Shown here piece by piece: positions 27,843 through 35,008 of a stretch of 64,000 bases of DNA. A program made the position numbers and the translations under genes. How positions within the stretch are numbered: the stretch's first letter is position 1; the number at the start of each line of letters is the position of its first letter. This stretch comes from Flavobacterium endophyticum (GTDB lineage Bacteria > Bacteroidota > Bacteroidia > Flavobacteriales > Flavobacteriaceae), in the NCBI RefSeq assembly GCF_003634455.1, contig NZ_RBLC01000003.1:248001-312000 (forward strand). Reading direction: 5' to 3'. The notes under the pieces were generated by a model that did not search any database, had not been told where the DNA came from, and worked only from the letters and a program-made list of their open reading frames with translations.

Positions 27843-27850
27843 TACCTTTG
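27843..27850 (+). promoter_or_regulatory. -7 promoter box of the secreted-protein gene
   Basis: TACCTTTG matches TAnnTTTG exactly, 26 nt before the ATG at 27877. Instead of a -33 TTTG, a TTAAC half-site lies at the right distance, as expected for an activator-dependent promoter. Confidence 0.55.
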
Positions 27851-27876
27851 CACTATAACCTCTAAATACTTTAGTG

Positions 27877-28515
27877 ATGAAAAAAAATGCGATTAAAACG
27901 GCTGCTTTAGGCTGGGCAGGACTGTGGTTCTTTTTTCCTTTTTTTACGGCAACAGCGCAAGAAAATGCATTGCCCCCTATAAAAATGAAAAGCGATTCTT
28001 ATTCCGAAAACAAGGCACTGACGGATGTCATGCGCTTCGACAATATGGATTATTATACTACGAAATTTACGGGAGCTGCTTTAAAGGGCACGGAATATTA
28101 TATGGTAGCCAAAGAAATTTGGGATGGCAAGGTAAAAAAGACTGATACGATCTTCAGTTCGGCCACAAACTCCTACATCGGAAAAATTGAAAATGACAGC
28201 CTTAATCTCACAGTAATTGCAAAAAAATCATCGGACAAGTCCTTGAAGATAAAGTTTCTGTTTGACCGTTTCGAGATTCAAAAAGAATACAAAAGCATGC
28301 GTTCTGACGATTACAGCCTTAGGGATTTCGGCACCCATTTCCCCATCGTATCAGGCAAGCCGTTCTATGCTTTTGCGTATATACTGCCGTATGAAGACAA
28401 AGAGGGCAACAAATACTGGTGCGCGGTTGAAAGCAGCGGCAAGGACATCGAAACCTGGGGCAAAGAATTCGGGATACGGCACTATATCTTATTCGAGATG
28501 AGGTTCGGCAACTAG
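27877..28515 (+). CDS. Secreted protein of unknown function, linked to the two-component pair
   Basis: A 212-residue exported protein; the frame also has a GTG one codon earlier, and the ATG is preferred. A signal peptide covers residues 1-29 (hydrophobic core LGWAGLWFFFPFF, cleavage after TATA-Q). The mature part is rich in beta-prone segments (YYMVAKEIWDGKVKKTDTIF, KSLKIKFLFDRFEIQKEY). No domain is recognised. It is divergent from the kinase-regulator operon and shares the TTAAC-containing promoter region, so it is probably a regulon member. Confidence 0.78.
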   Translation: MKKNAIKTAALGWAGLWFFFPFFTATAQENALPPIKMKSDSYSENKALTDVMRFDNMDYYTTKFTGAALKGTEYYMVAKEIWDGKVKKTDTIFSSATNSYIGKIENDSLNLTVIAKKSSDKSLKIKFLFDRFEIQKEYKSMRSDDYSLRDFGTHFPIVSGKPFYAFAYILPYEDKEGNKYWCAVESSGKDIETWGKEFGIRHYILFEMRFGN

Positions 28516-28565
28516 CTGTTTGCAAACTAAGCAACGGGGGCTCTGGCAAACCGAGAAGAATTTCC

Positions 28566-28769
28566 TTAACGGTTGCCGTTCATGGCACGTATGACCCTAT
28601 TTGTCCTGCGGTCGGCATACATCCGGTTCAAGGCGGTAGCGGCCCAGATAAAAGCCGGAATCCATCCGATGATGGTAAGCTGCAGAATAAGACATAATAT
28701 CCCTGAAAGAACTTTCCCTTGCAATATCAAAGAGAGCCAAGGAAGAAAAAAAGCTAAAACATAACGCAT
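28566..28769 (-). CDS. YqaE/Pmp3 family small membrane protein
   Basis: A 67-residue protein with two membrane helices (YVLAFFLPWLSLILQG and GILCLILQLTIIGWIPAFIWA) and the family pattern of a Pro-containing first helix followed by a short loop and IGWIPAxIWA. Pmp3 homologues are small stress-linked membrane proteins. The ATG at 28769 is chosen; an upstream TTG at 28793 would place the start inside the leader. The C-terminal basic tail (RMYADRRTNRVIRAMNGNR) is longer than in most relatives. Confidence 0.85.
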   Translation of the reverse strand: MRYVLAFFLPWLSLILQGKVLSGILCLILQLTIIGWIPAFIWAATALNRMYADRRTNRVIRAMNGNR

Positions 28770-28794
28770 GATGATTGGATTGATGATTGACAAT

Positions 28795-28802
28795 CAAAAA
28801 TA
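28795..28802 (-). promoter_or_regulatory. -7 promoter box of the YqaE-like gene
   Basis: TATTTTTG on the minus strand, an exact match about 25 nt upstream of the ATG. It lies beyond the terminator hairpin of the preceding operon, so the small gene has its own promoter. Confidence 0.45.
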
Positions 28803-28833
28803 GCAAATTATATTCTTTCTTATTCATAAAAAA

Positions 28834-28859
28834 ATAAGCCAGACTGTAGTCTGGCTTAT
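28834..28859 (-). terminator. Terminator hairpin downstream of the caspase operon
   Basis: ATAAGCCAGAC (28834-28844) and GTCTGGCTTAT (28849-28859) form a perfect 11-bp stem with a 4-nt loop. The A-run on its left becomes a T-run on the minus strand, so it should end transcripts from the operon 29091-32646 after a long 3' region. Confidence 0.75.
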
Positions 28860-28946
28860 ATATTTTCTAGCTTTTTCTTTTTAACACAAGGTATTTTATA
28901 CTGATCTTACTATAGTTTAGCGCCATACAAACGCTGGTCATAATAG

Positions 28947-28954
28947 TACTTTTG
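28947..28954 (+). promoter_or_regulatory. Possible plus-strand -7 box facing the 11-bp repeats
   Basis: TACTTTTG matches TAnnTTTG exactly and would start a transcript just before the repeat array at 28973, antisense to the operon's 3' end. No -33 element is visible, so this is weak. Confidence 0.25.
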
Positions 28955-28972
28955 TTTGGGTTTTATTGCAGG

Positions 28973-29050
28973 TGAGTCTATAGTGAGTCTATAATGAGTC
29001 TATAGTGACTCTATAAAAACTGTACTTTTTATAGAGTCACTATAGACATA
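28973..29050. repeat. Four 11-bp direct repeats ending in a 22-bp perfect hairpin
   Basis: TGAGTCTATAG-type units occur head to tail at 28973, 28984, 28995 and 29006, exactly 11 bp apart. The last two units form the left arm (28998-29019) of a perfect 22-bp inverted repeat whose right arm is 29026-29047, with a 6-nt loop. The element lies in the 3' region of the caspase operon, between the barrel-like gene and the terminator. It resembles neither a coding sequence nor a standard terminator. Confidence 0.8.
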
Positions 29051-29090
29051 CTATAAAGGCAATATGTTGTTATGCAGAATAAAAGTGCAA

Positions 29091-29744
29091 TTATCCCTTA
29101 TCCATCCTAAAGCTTTTCCTGTCTGTAGCAGTAGATTTGTTGATTGTCTTTACGGATCTTTTGTATTCTTTATTTCTCTCCAAACTTATTGGAGAGAATA
29201 CGATGGATAGCATAAAGGCTCCCGATTTCCCATTGATTTTTTCAGTGGTAAAAGAATAGCCTGCATTGGCTTGGATAGCAAGAAGGTCAAAACCTATGGA
29301 AGGCCCGAAATGAAAAAACTGTCCCGGCATAGCTTCTTTCGCACTGAATGAATATCCGGCTCCCAATTCTCCATACAGAAACAAATATCGGTAGCCATAA
29401 TGAAGGCTTATATCGCCCGTTTTTGTATGAGGATAATAGCCTGCAGCAGCCCTATAAGTAGCTCCCACAGCATAACATAGCGAGCCCATAGTAGAAGAAC
29501 AATCGCAATTCTTTTGCGCGTTTACCTTTTTGATTCCTAAAAATACGCCATGCTTTAGATGGTCGTCAAACCTATATTCTAGCGAAGGCAGTACAAACGA
29601 GCAGGATGCCAGATTGTCTAATGACTCAGCCGTAGCAGCGGCAGACAAGGTCGTACTGCCTGCCTGCAGTTGGGCCAGATCTTGCGCGACAGCGCTTTCA
29701 GAAAAAACAGCCAGCAGTATCAGTACCTGTATTATTTTTTTCAT
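29091..29744 (-). CDS. Outer-membrane barrel-like protein, last gene of the caspase operon
   Basis: A 217-residue exported protein with a signal peptide (residues 1-20, ending in SAVAQ). The mature part alternates short amphipathic strands with aromatic belts (DISLHYGYRYLFLYGELGAGYSF, HFGPSIGFDLLAIQANAGYSF), consistent with a small beta-barrel, though the C-terminal 35 residues are basic and not barrel-like. A CDC cluster (NAQKNCDCSS) stands in the middle. 33 bp downstream of the preceding gene on the same strand. No family is recognised. Confidence 0.75.
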   Translation of the reverse strand: MKKIIQVLILLAVFSESAVAQDLAQLQAGSTTLSAAATAESLDNLASCSFVLPSLEYRFDDHLKHGVFLGIKKVNAQKNCDCSSTMGSLCYAVGATYRAAAGYYPHTKTGDISLHYGYRYLFLYGELGAGYSFSAKEAMPGQFFHFGPSIGFDLLAIQANAGYSFTTEKINGKSGAFMLSIVFSPISLERNKEYKRSVKTINKSTATDRKSFRMDKG

Positions 29745-29777
29745 CGTTTTCTTTTTTAAAAGTGGTCTGAATTGTCT

Positions 29778-30410
29778 TTATGCCTTGAGCTTGAGATAGC
29801 CGCTTATGATCTTGGAGCCGGTACAGCTTCCGCTTACCTTGACTACGACTAATTTTCCTTTTCCTATAAGACTGCTCCCGTTCCAAAATGTGAGCGTATT
29901 GTTGCTGCTGTCTTTTACGGGAACATTATCAATAAATACCTGAAAGGCCGCATCGTTGCAGTCAAGACTGCCGTGGATTTCGATAATAAATTCCTGCTCC
30001 GTCTTGAGGCTGGCTACAAGAATTTCTTTGTTCAGCGAAGGATAGCCCACCCAAGGTATGACCGTGGCTGCTGTTTCGGGTTGCTGAATAGTCTTCCAGT
30101 TGCCCTTGATCTGCTTGCCAGGCTTGGTCTGGCGGATAAAGATGCTTTTGCCTTCAACAGCAACAACGCCGCCTTCATATATTTTTGTCGGTATTGTTAC
30201 GCCGTCTGCTATAATCTCAAATTCCAAAATCGCATCATCCATATGGATGGTATTTTGTATAGAATATACTTTTTGGTCAAGGTTGTTGGTCGCGGTGATA
30301 CGCGTATAGGATCCCGGTCCGGAAGTAGACCATCCGCCTGCATTGAGCGTATTCTGAGAATAGGAGGCCATTGCGATAAGGCAAAAGATAAGGGAGAAGC
30401 TATTTTTCAT
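29778..30410 (-). CDS. Secreted protein of unknown function (caspase operon, third gene)
   Basis: A 210-residue exported protein with a signal peptide (MKNSFSLIFCLIAMASYSQ). The mature part is beta-rich with repeated strand-turn segments (VTIPTKIYEGGVVAVEGKSIF, EFIIEIHGSLDCNDAAFQVFI, KLVVVKVSGSCTGSKIISGYL). It has two Cys (in LDCND and GSCTG) that could form a disulfide. No domain is recognised. It lies 29 bp downstream of the DUF4831-like gene and 33 bp upstream of the barrel-like gene. Confidence 0.75.
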   Translation of the reverse strand: MKNSFSLIFCLIAMASYSQNTLNAGGWSTSGPGSYTRITATNNLDQKVYSIQNTIHMDDAILEFEIIADGVTIPTKIYEGGVVAVEGKSIFIRQTKPGKQIKGNWKTIQQPETAATVIPWVGYPSLNKEILVASLKTEQEFIIEIHGSLDCNDAAFQVFIDNVPVKDSSNNTLTFWNGSSLIGKGKLVVVKVSGSCTGSKIISGYLKLKA

Positions 30411-30439
30411 TGCGGTATGTTTTTACATTAGAGGTATAT

Positions 30440-31762
30440 TTATTCAGAAACAGCATTCAGCTTGTCTTTTAGCTCTTTTATCTTGACGTCTTGTTCCAGC
30501 TGCTTGATCAGCTTGTCTTTAGGATCTTCAGGCTCTTCTTTTTTAAACTTGTCCAGAATTCCTGAAATTTTTTCAGGGGCGGCATTAAGCTTTTCTAAAT
30601 CTACCGTAGCAGTCGTTCCAGAAATGGACAAGATGGAGCCGAGGCCTGGGTGCAATTTAAAAACCATGTTTTTCATGTTTGAAGGGCCTGCTGCTACGAT
30701 TCCGTATTGCGGCACCATAAGGTCTACTTGTTTTTCGACCGTGTTTTTGTCTTTTGTTTCTTTAAGTATCTGGAAGCGCGCTTCGGCTGGAATAGTATAA
30801 TAGAAAGATGCTTTTTTATCGTCTTTTTTATTATGGCTGGCGACTACCTCTCCTATCCCTTTTTCTATTTTATGAAGCTGGATATAGATAGTTTCTGTTG
30901 GCGTAATTTCTTCTTTTTCAAATCCGGTAGTGACATAATTGGAGAACTCGGGCGCCATCTTGATTCCTTTGGTCTTGTCGATAGAAAAGAGCTTGATCTT
31001 GTTGTAGGTGCTTGCTCCATTTCCGATTTCATCCATATCTTCTGGGTCAATCTCAAATTGAATTTTTACGCTTTTTATGGTAATCTTTCCTGTAAAATCG
31101 CTTAACAGTTCGTCTCGTAATTGATTGACTTTTTGAAGCTTGAACTCCACTACTTCTTTATTGGAGCCGTCTGAATTCTCCAGAATTTTTTTCAGCATGC
31201 TTTGGTAAATCAATATCTTATCGTAGCTTTCCTTGGCCAGCTTGTATTTCTTTTCTTCTTGGTTATTGCATGGACTATGTAGTGATGCTACAGGTTCGCT
31301 TCCTAATCCGGCTATCCCCGGAATCAGCGTTGCATAATTGACTACGGTGCTGATCAGCGGTACTATCTGGCTTTCGTTTTTTACATCCGAAGAAGTCAGT
31401 TCCCCATCTTTTGAATATTCAAGGGAAAAGTCATTCTTGTTCAAAAAATTTCGGCTCATATTCATTTGGTAGACTTTGGTCTTATCTAGTATAGACCTAG
31501 AGGTAATTTCCATATTCTTGATTTTATAGGAGGTGCCAGCGGTTTCTTCTACTTCAATATCAAAGCATGGGGCATATTCGCTGTATTTTCCTGCTTCGAT
31601 AGTCTTCTTTTCGATTTCAAAAGAGGCCGTTAATATGGTTTTCGGCAGGGCATAGTAAAATCCGTTTGCATTGGATGCTGTTCCTGAATTCAGCTGCGAT
31701 GTCCTTACCGTGGAGCAGCTCCACAATACTACAATTGCGAGAAGGGGGGTGATTTTTTTCAT
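30440..31762 (-). CDS. DUF4831-like lipoprotein (caspase operon, second gene)
   Basis: A 440-residue lipoprotein; the signal ends in VVLWSC (Cys16). The N-terminal part (FYYALPKTILTASFEIEKK, then AGKYSEYAPCF and YKIKNMEI) recalls the DUF4831 family of Bacteroidota, which begins with a similar YALPKT motif; this is recognition by eye. A long middle part holds a charged helical segment (about 150-230), and the last 50 residues form a Lys/Glu-rich coiled coil (KDKLIKQLEQDVKIKELKDKL). Only 2 bp separate its start from the stop of the caspase-like gene, so the two are translationally linked. Role unknown. Confidence 0.78.
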   Translation of the reverse strand: MKKITPLLAIVVLWSCSTVRTSQLNSGTASNANGFYYALPKTILTASFEIEKKTIEAGKYSEYAPCFDIEVEETAGTSYKIKNMEITSRSILDKTKVYQMNMSRNFLNKNDFSLEYSKDGELTSSDVKNESQIVPLISTVVNYATLIPGIAGLGSEPVASLHSPCNNQEEKKYKLAKESYDKILIYQSMLKKILENSDGSNKEVVEFKLQKVNQLRDELLSDFTGKITIKSVKIQFEIDPEDMDEIGNGASTYNKIKLFSIDKTKGIKMAPEFSNYVTTGFEKEEITPTETIYIQLHKIEKGIGEVVASHNKKDDKKASFYYTIPAEARFQILKETKDKNTVEKQVDLMVPQYGIVAAGPSNMKNMVFKLHPGLGSILSISGTTATVDLEKLNAAPEKISGILDKFKKEEPEDPKDKLIKQLEQDVKIKELKDKLNAVSE

Positions 31763-31764
31763 AA

Positions 31765-32646
31765 TTAATTGATTTTAAAAGGTTGTTGGTTTAAAAATTG
31801 GGACGAAGCGTAGCCTGTCTCGAAAGTTGGAAAAATTTTATCTTCCCACATGGCTTTGCTTAGGATGCCGAAATAGTCTTTATAATTTCCTTCAAAAGAT
31901 TTGTCTTTTAGTACCGACTCTATCAATGAAGTGAAGGGGCTGGTAGAACCGTATACTGTAGCGATGCTTCCGTCTTGCGTGGCTCCTAGGTATAAGAAGT
32001 CTAATTGCATTCCATTGTCTTGTTTCCCTTCAAGAAATCCGAAAGCTGGAATAGCCCGGCCTTTGTTTCTGAAACTCAGCATCGATTTATAAATGGTGCC
32101 GGAGTTGCAGGCATCTACAATAAATAGCACTCTTGCCTTGGTCTTGATACTGGTCAGTATTTCATATATCTCATCATCAACCAGCTTCCTGTCTTCCGTA
32201 ATCAATACCTCATCTTTATTGTCCCCTGTTTCGTCTAAAACTCCGGTATCAGGAACTTGGTCGCCATGCCCGAAAAAGTAAAAAACAAAAAGATCGTTTT
32301 CCGTGAGCTTATGGAGCTGCGACAGGAGATTTGCTTTCAGCACATCTGCTTTTGGCGAGTGCAGTTTGGCAATATGCTGCTCTTGGAAGTCATTTTTCAG
32401 CAATATTCTTTCTAGGGCATCTACATTATAGGGTGCGCTTTCGGTAAACACATTGCTATAGCCCGAAAGGCTGGTTCTTGCTGCCCCTACCAGCAAAGCA
32501 TATCCCGTTCCTTGGGGCAATGCCAATCCTTCGGTTGTTTCCATTTTATCTGTTTTCATCGTGCAGGAAATGAAGAGCAAACAGCTGCATAAAAAGACAG
32601 CACCTTGCTGAACATTTTGTAATCGGATATAAGAGGTTGTTTTCAT
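31765..32646 (-). CDS. Caspase-fold (peptidase C14) lipoprotein
   Basis: A 293-residue metacaspase-like protein. The start is the ATG at 32646; ten further upstream codons are open but contain no signal. The lipobox LFISC (Cys28) predicts membrane anchoring outside the cytoplasm. The C14 domain begins at GYALLVGAARTSLSGY; the catalytic dyad is readable as His127 in FYFFGHGDQ and Cys180 in VLFIVDACNSGT. The acidic stretch between them (DETGDNKDEVLITED) is typical of metacaspase substrate-pocket loops. First gene of a four-gene envelope operon, with a palindromic operator and a -7 box upstream. Bacterial caspases are known in defence systems, but the lipoprotein location and companions here suggest envelope proteolysis instead. 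Confidence 0.88.
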   Translation of the reverse strand: MKTTSYIRLQNVQQGAVFLCSCLLFISCTMKTDKMETTEGLALPQGTGYALLVGAARTSLSGYSNVFTESAPYNVDALERILLKNDFQEQHIAKLHSPKADVLKANLLSQLHKLTENDLFVFYFFGHGDQVPDTGVLDETGDNKDEVLITEDRKLVDDEIYEILTSIKTKARVLFIVDACNSGTIYKSMLSFRNKGRAIPAFGFLEGKQDNGMQLDFLYLGATQDGSIATVYGSTSPFTSLIESVLKDKSFEGNYKDYFGILSKAMWEDKIFPTFETGYASSQFLNQQPFKIN

Positions 32647-32673
32647 GATGTGCCTGTTTGCTGTTGTATAGGC

Positions 32674-32681
32674 CAAAGCTA
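32674..32681 (-). promoter_or_regulatory. -7 promoter box of the caspase operon
   Basis: TAGCTTTG on the minus strand is an exact TAnnTTTG match, 27 nt upstream of the ATG. The palindrome at 32702-32721 begins 20 nt further upstream, where a -33 element would lie. Confidence 0.7.
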
Positions 32682-32701
32682 CCGCGACACTTAGACTGCA
32701 A

Positions 32702-32721
32702 CAATAGGGAAAACCCTATTG
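32702..32721. promoter_or_regulatory. Palindromic operator, copy 1
   Basis: CAATAGGGAAAACCCTATTG is a perfect 8-bp inverted repeat around AAAA. It overlaps the expected -33 region of the caspase-operon promoter. An identical core stands before the divergent regulatory operon. The LuxR-type regulator encoded there is the obvious candidate to bind it. Confidence 0.8.
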
Positions 32722-32831
32722 CACCAAAGGCTTTTCCCTAACTCATTGAAATAGCAACAAATACATAAATTATTAAGAAAAAAGTGATATTTTAGCTAGG
32801 CTATGGTGCGATGGGGAAATAACCCAGACGA

Positions 32832-32849
32832 AATAGGGAAAACCCTATT
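32832..32849. promoter_or_regulatory. Palindromic operator, copy 2
   Basis: AATAGGGAAAACCCTATT is the same palindrome as copy 1, over 18 bp. It lies 65 bp before the ATG at 32915 and 21 nt upstream of a near-consensus -7 box. A degenerate relative, GGGGAAATAACCC, lies just before it (about 32813-32825), and half-site-like TTTTCCCTA lies between the two copies. Confidence 0.8.
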
Positions 32850-32870
32850 GAGTCAGAAATGGATATGAGC

Positions 32871-32878
32871 CAACTTTG
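32871..32878 (+). promoter_or_regulatory. -7 promoter box of the regulatory operon
   Basis: CAACTTTG differs from TAnnTTTG at one position. Its spacing of 21 nt from the palindrome mirrors the arrangement on the divergent side (20 nt), which is the main reason to accept it. Confidence 0.5.
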
Positions 32879-32914
32879 TCATGAACTTAATTATAAACCT
32901 CCAATATTTAAATT

Positions 32915-33559
32915 ATGAAAAAAACAGTACTATTCTTATTCCTGTCGTTGGCAATGATAGGATGCAAGGAGAAAGAAGAAACGCAAGACGACACAAGGGC
33001 TATGGCTGCTACCAAAAACCAGCAAGAATGCTTGGGACTGGAAGAGTATAGAAAAATTGATGATTTAAAGCTAGAGCCTCCAAAAAAAGATTCGTTGAGG
33101 GCAGATTGGCTTAGAAAATACGGGAAGGCTGTATGTATTGATACGCTTTATTTGAGTACTATAGAAACGCATGAGATAAAACACACACCGTTTAAGCTCG
33201 GTACAGGCAAGTCTTTTGCAATCAAATGGGAAGATTTGAAAAAGCTGACAGAATCCTATTCAGCATATGAAAAATATGTGGGCTTTAAGCTTGATGCGTC
33301 TAAAGAAATTGCAGGCATTGAGATAGAGCCTAAATTTAGCGATACAAAAGTTTGCTATTCTCTTCCTCTTTTTAGGAGTATTGCTAGAGAAAACGAAGGC
33401 CTTGACATCAGTTTTGAATTTATGTGGGCGCTAGTCGGCAACAGCAAGCAGGAGACAATTATTTTCAGGGTCTTGAACGGCAAAAACCCGGCAACCTTTT
33501 TCGACTTTTCTGATGAGCCTAGAATCGATGCTTCGGGATACAAAAAAGCACCGCTTTAA
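32915..33559 (+). CDS. Lipoprotein of unknown function, first gene of the regulatory operon
   Basis: A 214-residue lipoprotein with signal MKKTVLFLFLSLAMIGC and a polar linker (KEKEETQDDT). The mature domain mixes helices and strands (TPFKLGTGKSFAIKWEDLKKL, KEIAGIEIEPKFSDTKVCYSL) and holds three Cys. No family is recognised. It is 30 bp upstream of the multi-span membrane protein and should be co-expressed with the kinase and regulator, so a sensory or target role in the envelope is plausible. Confidence 0.75.
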   Translation: MKKTVLFLFLSLAMIGCKEKEETQDDTRAMAATKNQQECLGLEEYRKIDDLKLEPPKKDSLRADWLRKYGKAVCIDTLYLSTIETHEIKHTPFKLGTGKSFAIKWEDLKKLTESYSAYEKYVGFKLDASKEIAGIEIEPKFSDTKVCYSLPLFRSIARENEGLDISFEFMWALVGNSKQETIIFRVLNGKNPATFFDFSDEPRIDASGYKKAPL

Positions 33560-33589
33560 AACAGCAACAATTAATTATCTTACTAAAGA

Positions 33590-34240
33590 ATGGTAGAGTT
33601 TATTTATCAATTTTCAAAGCCCCTAAAGATTCTCGTACTGCTGACTTTGCTTTTTGCTTTGTCTAGCTTGAAATGGAAAAACATCACACATCGGTTTTTG
33701 CTCGTAATTCTGTTGGTGTGCTTTTTTATGGAATTGACAAATTCAATATTGCTATTCTATTCAAAGTCTATAGTCTTGGAATCCACAATTGGCGCTATCC
33801 TGCATCATGGATTATGGCTGTGGCTATTAGCCAGGAATGCGGTTTTTCAAAAAACTGCATTCTTGTTGCTATATGCTTTTTTACTCTTTGCCATTGCCAG
33901 CCTTCTTTTTATTGACGGGACACAAAAATTCAACTATTATACTTTTGTCGTTGGTGCCTTTCTGTATATAATCATCTTTATTTATGAGAGTTCTTATAGG
34001 CTCAGGAAAGAAAGTTTCGATTTTTTTCTGTCTAACACATATATCCTGCTTACAGCGCCCGTACTGTTTTTCTTCGGACTGAGCTTTATGTTTGGTTTCA
34101 ACAGCAAAAACGTTACCTCATTCCTTCTTTTCGGCCATATAAAACTTTATACCTTTATTACTTACTTTGTGAATATCGTCTATTATTCTTTGATAAACAT
34201 TTATATTTATCGTGAAAAAAAGTTGAAAAATGGTGAATGA
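33590..34240 (+). CDS. Multi-span membrane protein, probable sensor part of the kinase system
   Basis: A 216-residue integral membrane protein with about seven hydrophobic helices and short loops, ending in a basic cytoplasmic tail (YIYREKKLKNGE). No enzymatic motif. It overlaps the histidine kinase gene by 11 bp. Because the kinase itself has just one membrane helix and no sensor domain, this protein may supply signal detection, much as 7TM domains do when fused to kinases. That is inference from arrangement. Confidence 0.8.
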   Translation: MVEFIYQFSKPLKILVLLTLLFALSSLKWKNITHRFLLVILLVCFFMELTNSILLFYSKSIVLESTIGAILHHGLWLWLLARNAVFQKTAFLLLYAFLLFAIASLLFIDGTQKFNYYTFVVGAFLYIIIFIYESSYRLRKESFDFFLSNTYILLTAPVLFFFGLSFMFGFNSKNVTSFLLFGHIKLYTFITYFVNIVYYSLINIYIYREKKLKNGE

Positions 34241-35006
34241 TGTAGCCTTCGGAATCGTTATCGGACTGCTATTTATCAGTCTCCTCATCCTCTTTTGCGT
34301 GGTACTGGTAAAGCTGTATATCCGCAAAATCAAAAACTACACTAAGGTCATCTACCAAAAAGATATTGATTTCCAAAAGGCAATGAATGCGGCTATCATC
34401 GAGACACAGGAACAGGTATTGCAGAACATATCGCAAGACCTGCATGACGATGCCGGGCAGCAGCTCACCTATATTAATTTCCAGATCGAAAATCTCAAGC
34501 TCGATTCGCCGGAGCTGAACCAGACCTTGCAGCCGCTGTCTCAGTCGGTCAGCGGACTTTCCCAGTCCATACGCAGCATCAGCCATTCCCTGAACAACCA
34601 AGTACTGCTACAGCAGGATTTGACAAAAGCTATCGAATCGGAAATACTGCGCCTGCAGAAAGGGCCTATTCCTATTGAGCTTGTACAGAAAGGAAGCACT
34701 AAAAGGGCATTTTCGACGAATGAGAAGATCGTGATTTATAGAATCTTTCAGGAAATCATGAATAACTGTTTCAAGCATTCAAAAGCCGGACGTATCGAAA
34801 TTCGCTTAAGGACTGGCCCGAGTTTTGAAATGGTCATTGCCGACAATGGCAAGGGATTCGACTATGAAAAGATAAAGGACACTACCGCTACAATGGGACT
34901 ACAAAACATCATCAGCCGTGCCGCTATTATTGATTATTCCGTAAACATTTATTCTGTAATCGGCGAAGGCACAAAGATTCGGCTATCAGAAAACAAAATC
35001 TCCTAG
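34230..35006 (+). CDS. HisKA_3-type sensor histidine kinase (NarX/LiaS class)
   Basis: A 258-residue kinase: one N-terminal membrane helix (IVIGLLFISLLILFCVVLVKL, about residues 6-27), a short linker, a dimerisation domain with phospho-His in ISQDLHDDAGQQLTYI (about residue 71), and an ATPase domain with IFQEIMNNCFKHSKA, VIADNGKGFD and TTATMGLQNI. No extracytoplasmic sensor domain. It overlaps the membrane-protein gene and is followed after 2 bp by the regulator gene, so the cognate partner is clear. Confidence 0.93.
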   Translation: MVNDVAFGIVIGLLFISLLILFCVVLVKLYIRKIKNYTKVIYQKDIDFQKAMNAAIIETQEQVLQNISQDLHDDAGQQLTYINFQIENLKLDSPELNQTLQPLSQSVSGLSQSIRSISHSLNNQVLLQQDLTKAIESEILRLQKGPIPIELVQKGSTKRAFSTNEKIVIYRIFQEIMNNCFKHSKAGRIEIRLRTGPSFEMVIADNGKGFDYEKIKDTTATMGLQNIISRAAIIDYSVNIYSVIGEGTKIRLSENKIS

Positions 35007-35008
35007 AC

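Noticed and set aside
28973..29050. Iterons of a replication origin
   Set aside because: No rep or dnaA-like gene nearby and the array lies in the 3' region of a chromosomal operon.
31765..32646. Caspase as part of a cytoplasmic anti-phage system (gasdermin, CBASS or type III CRISPR)
   Set aside because: A clear lipobox and envelope-type neighbours, with no gasdermin, cyclase or CRISPR genes nearby.
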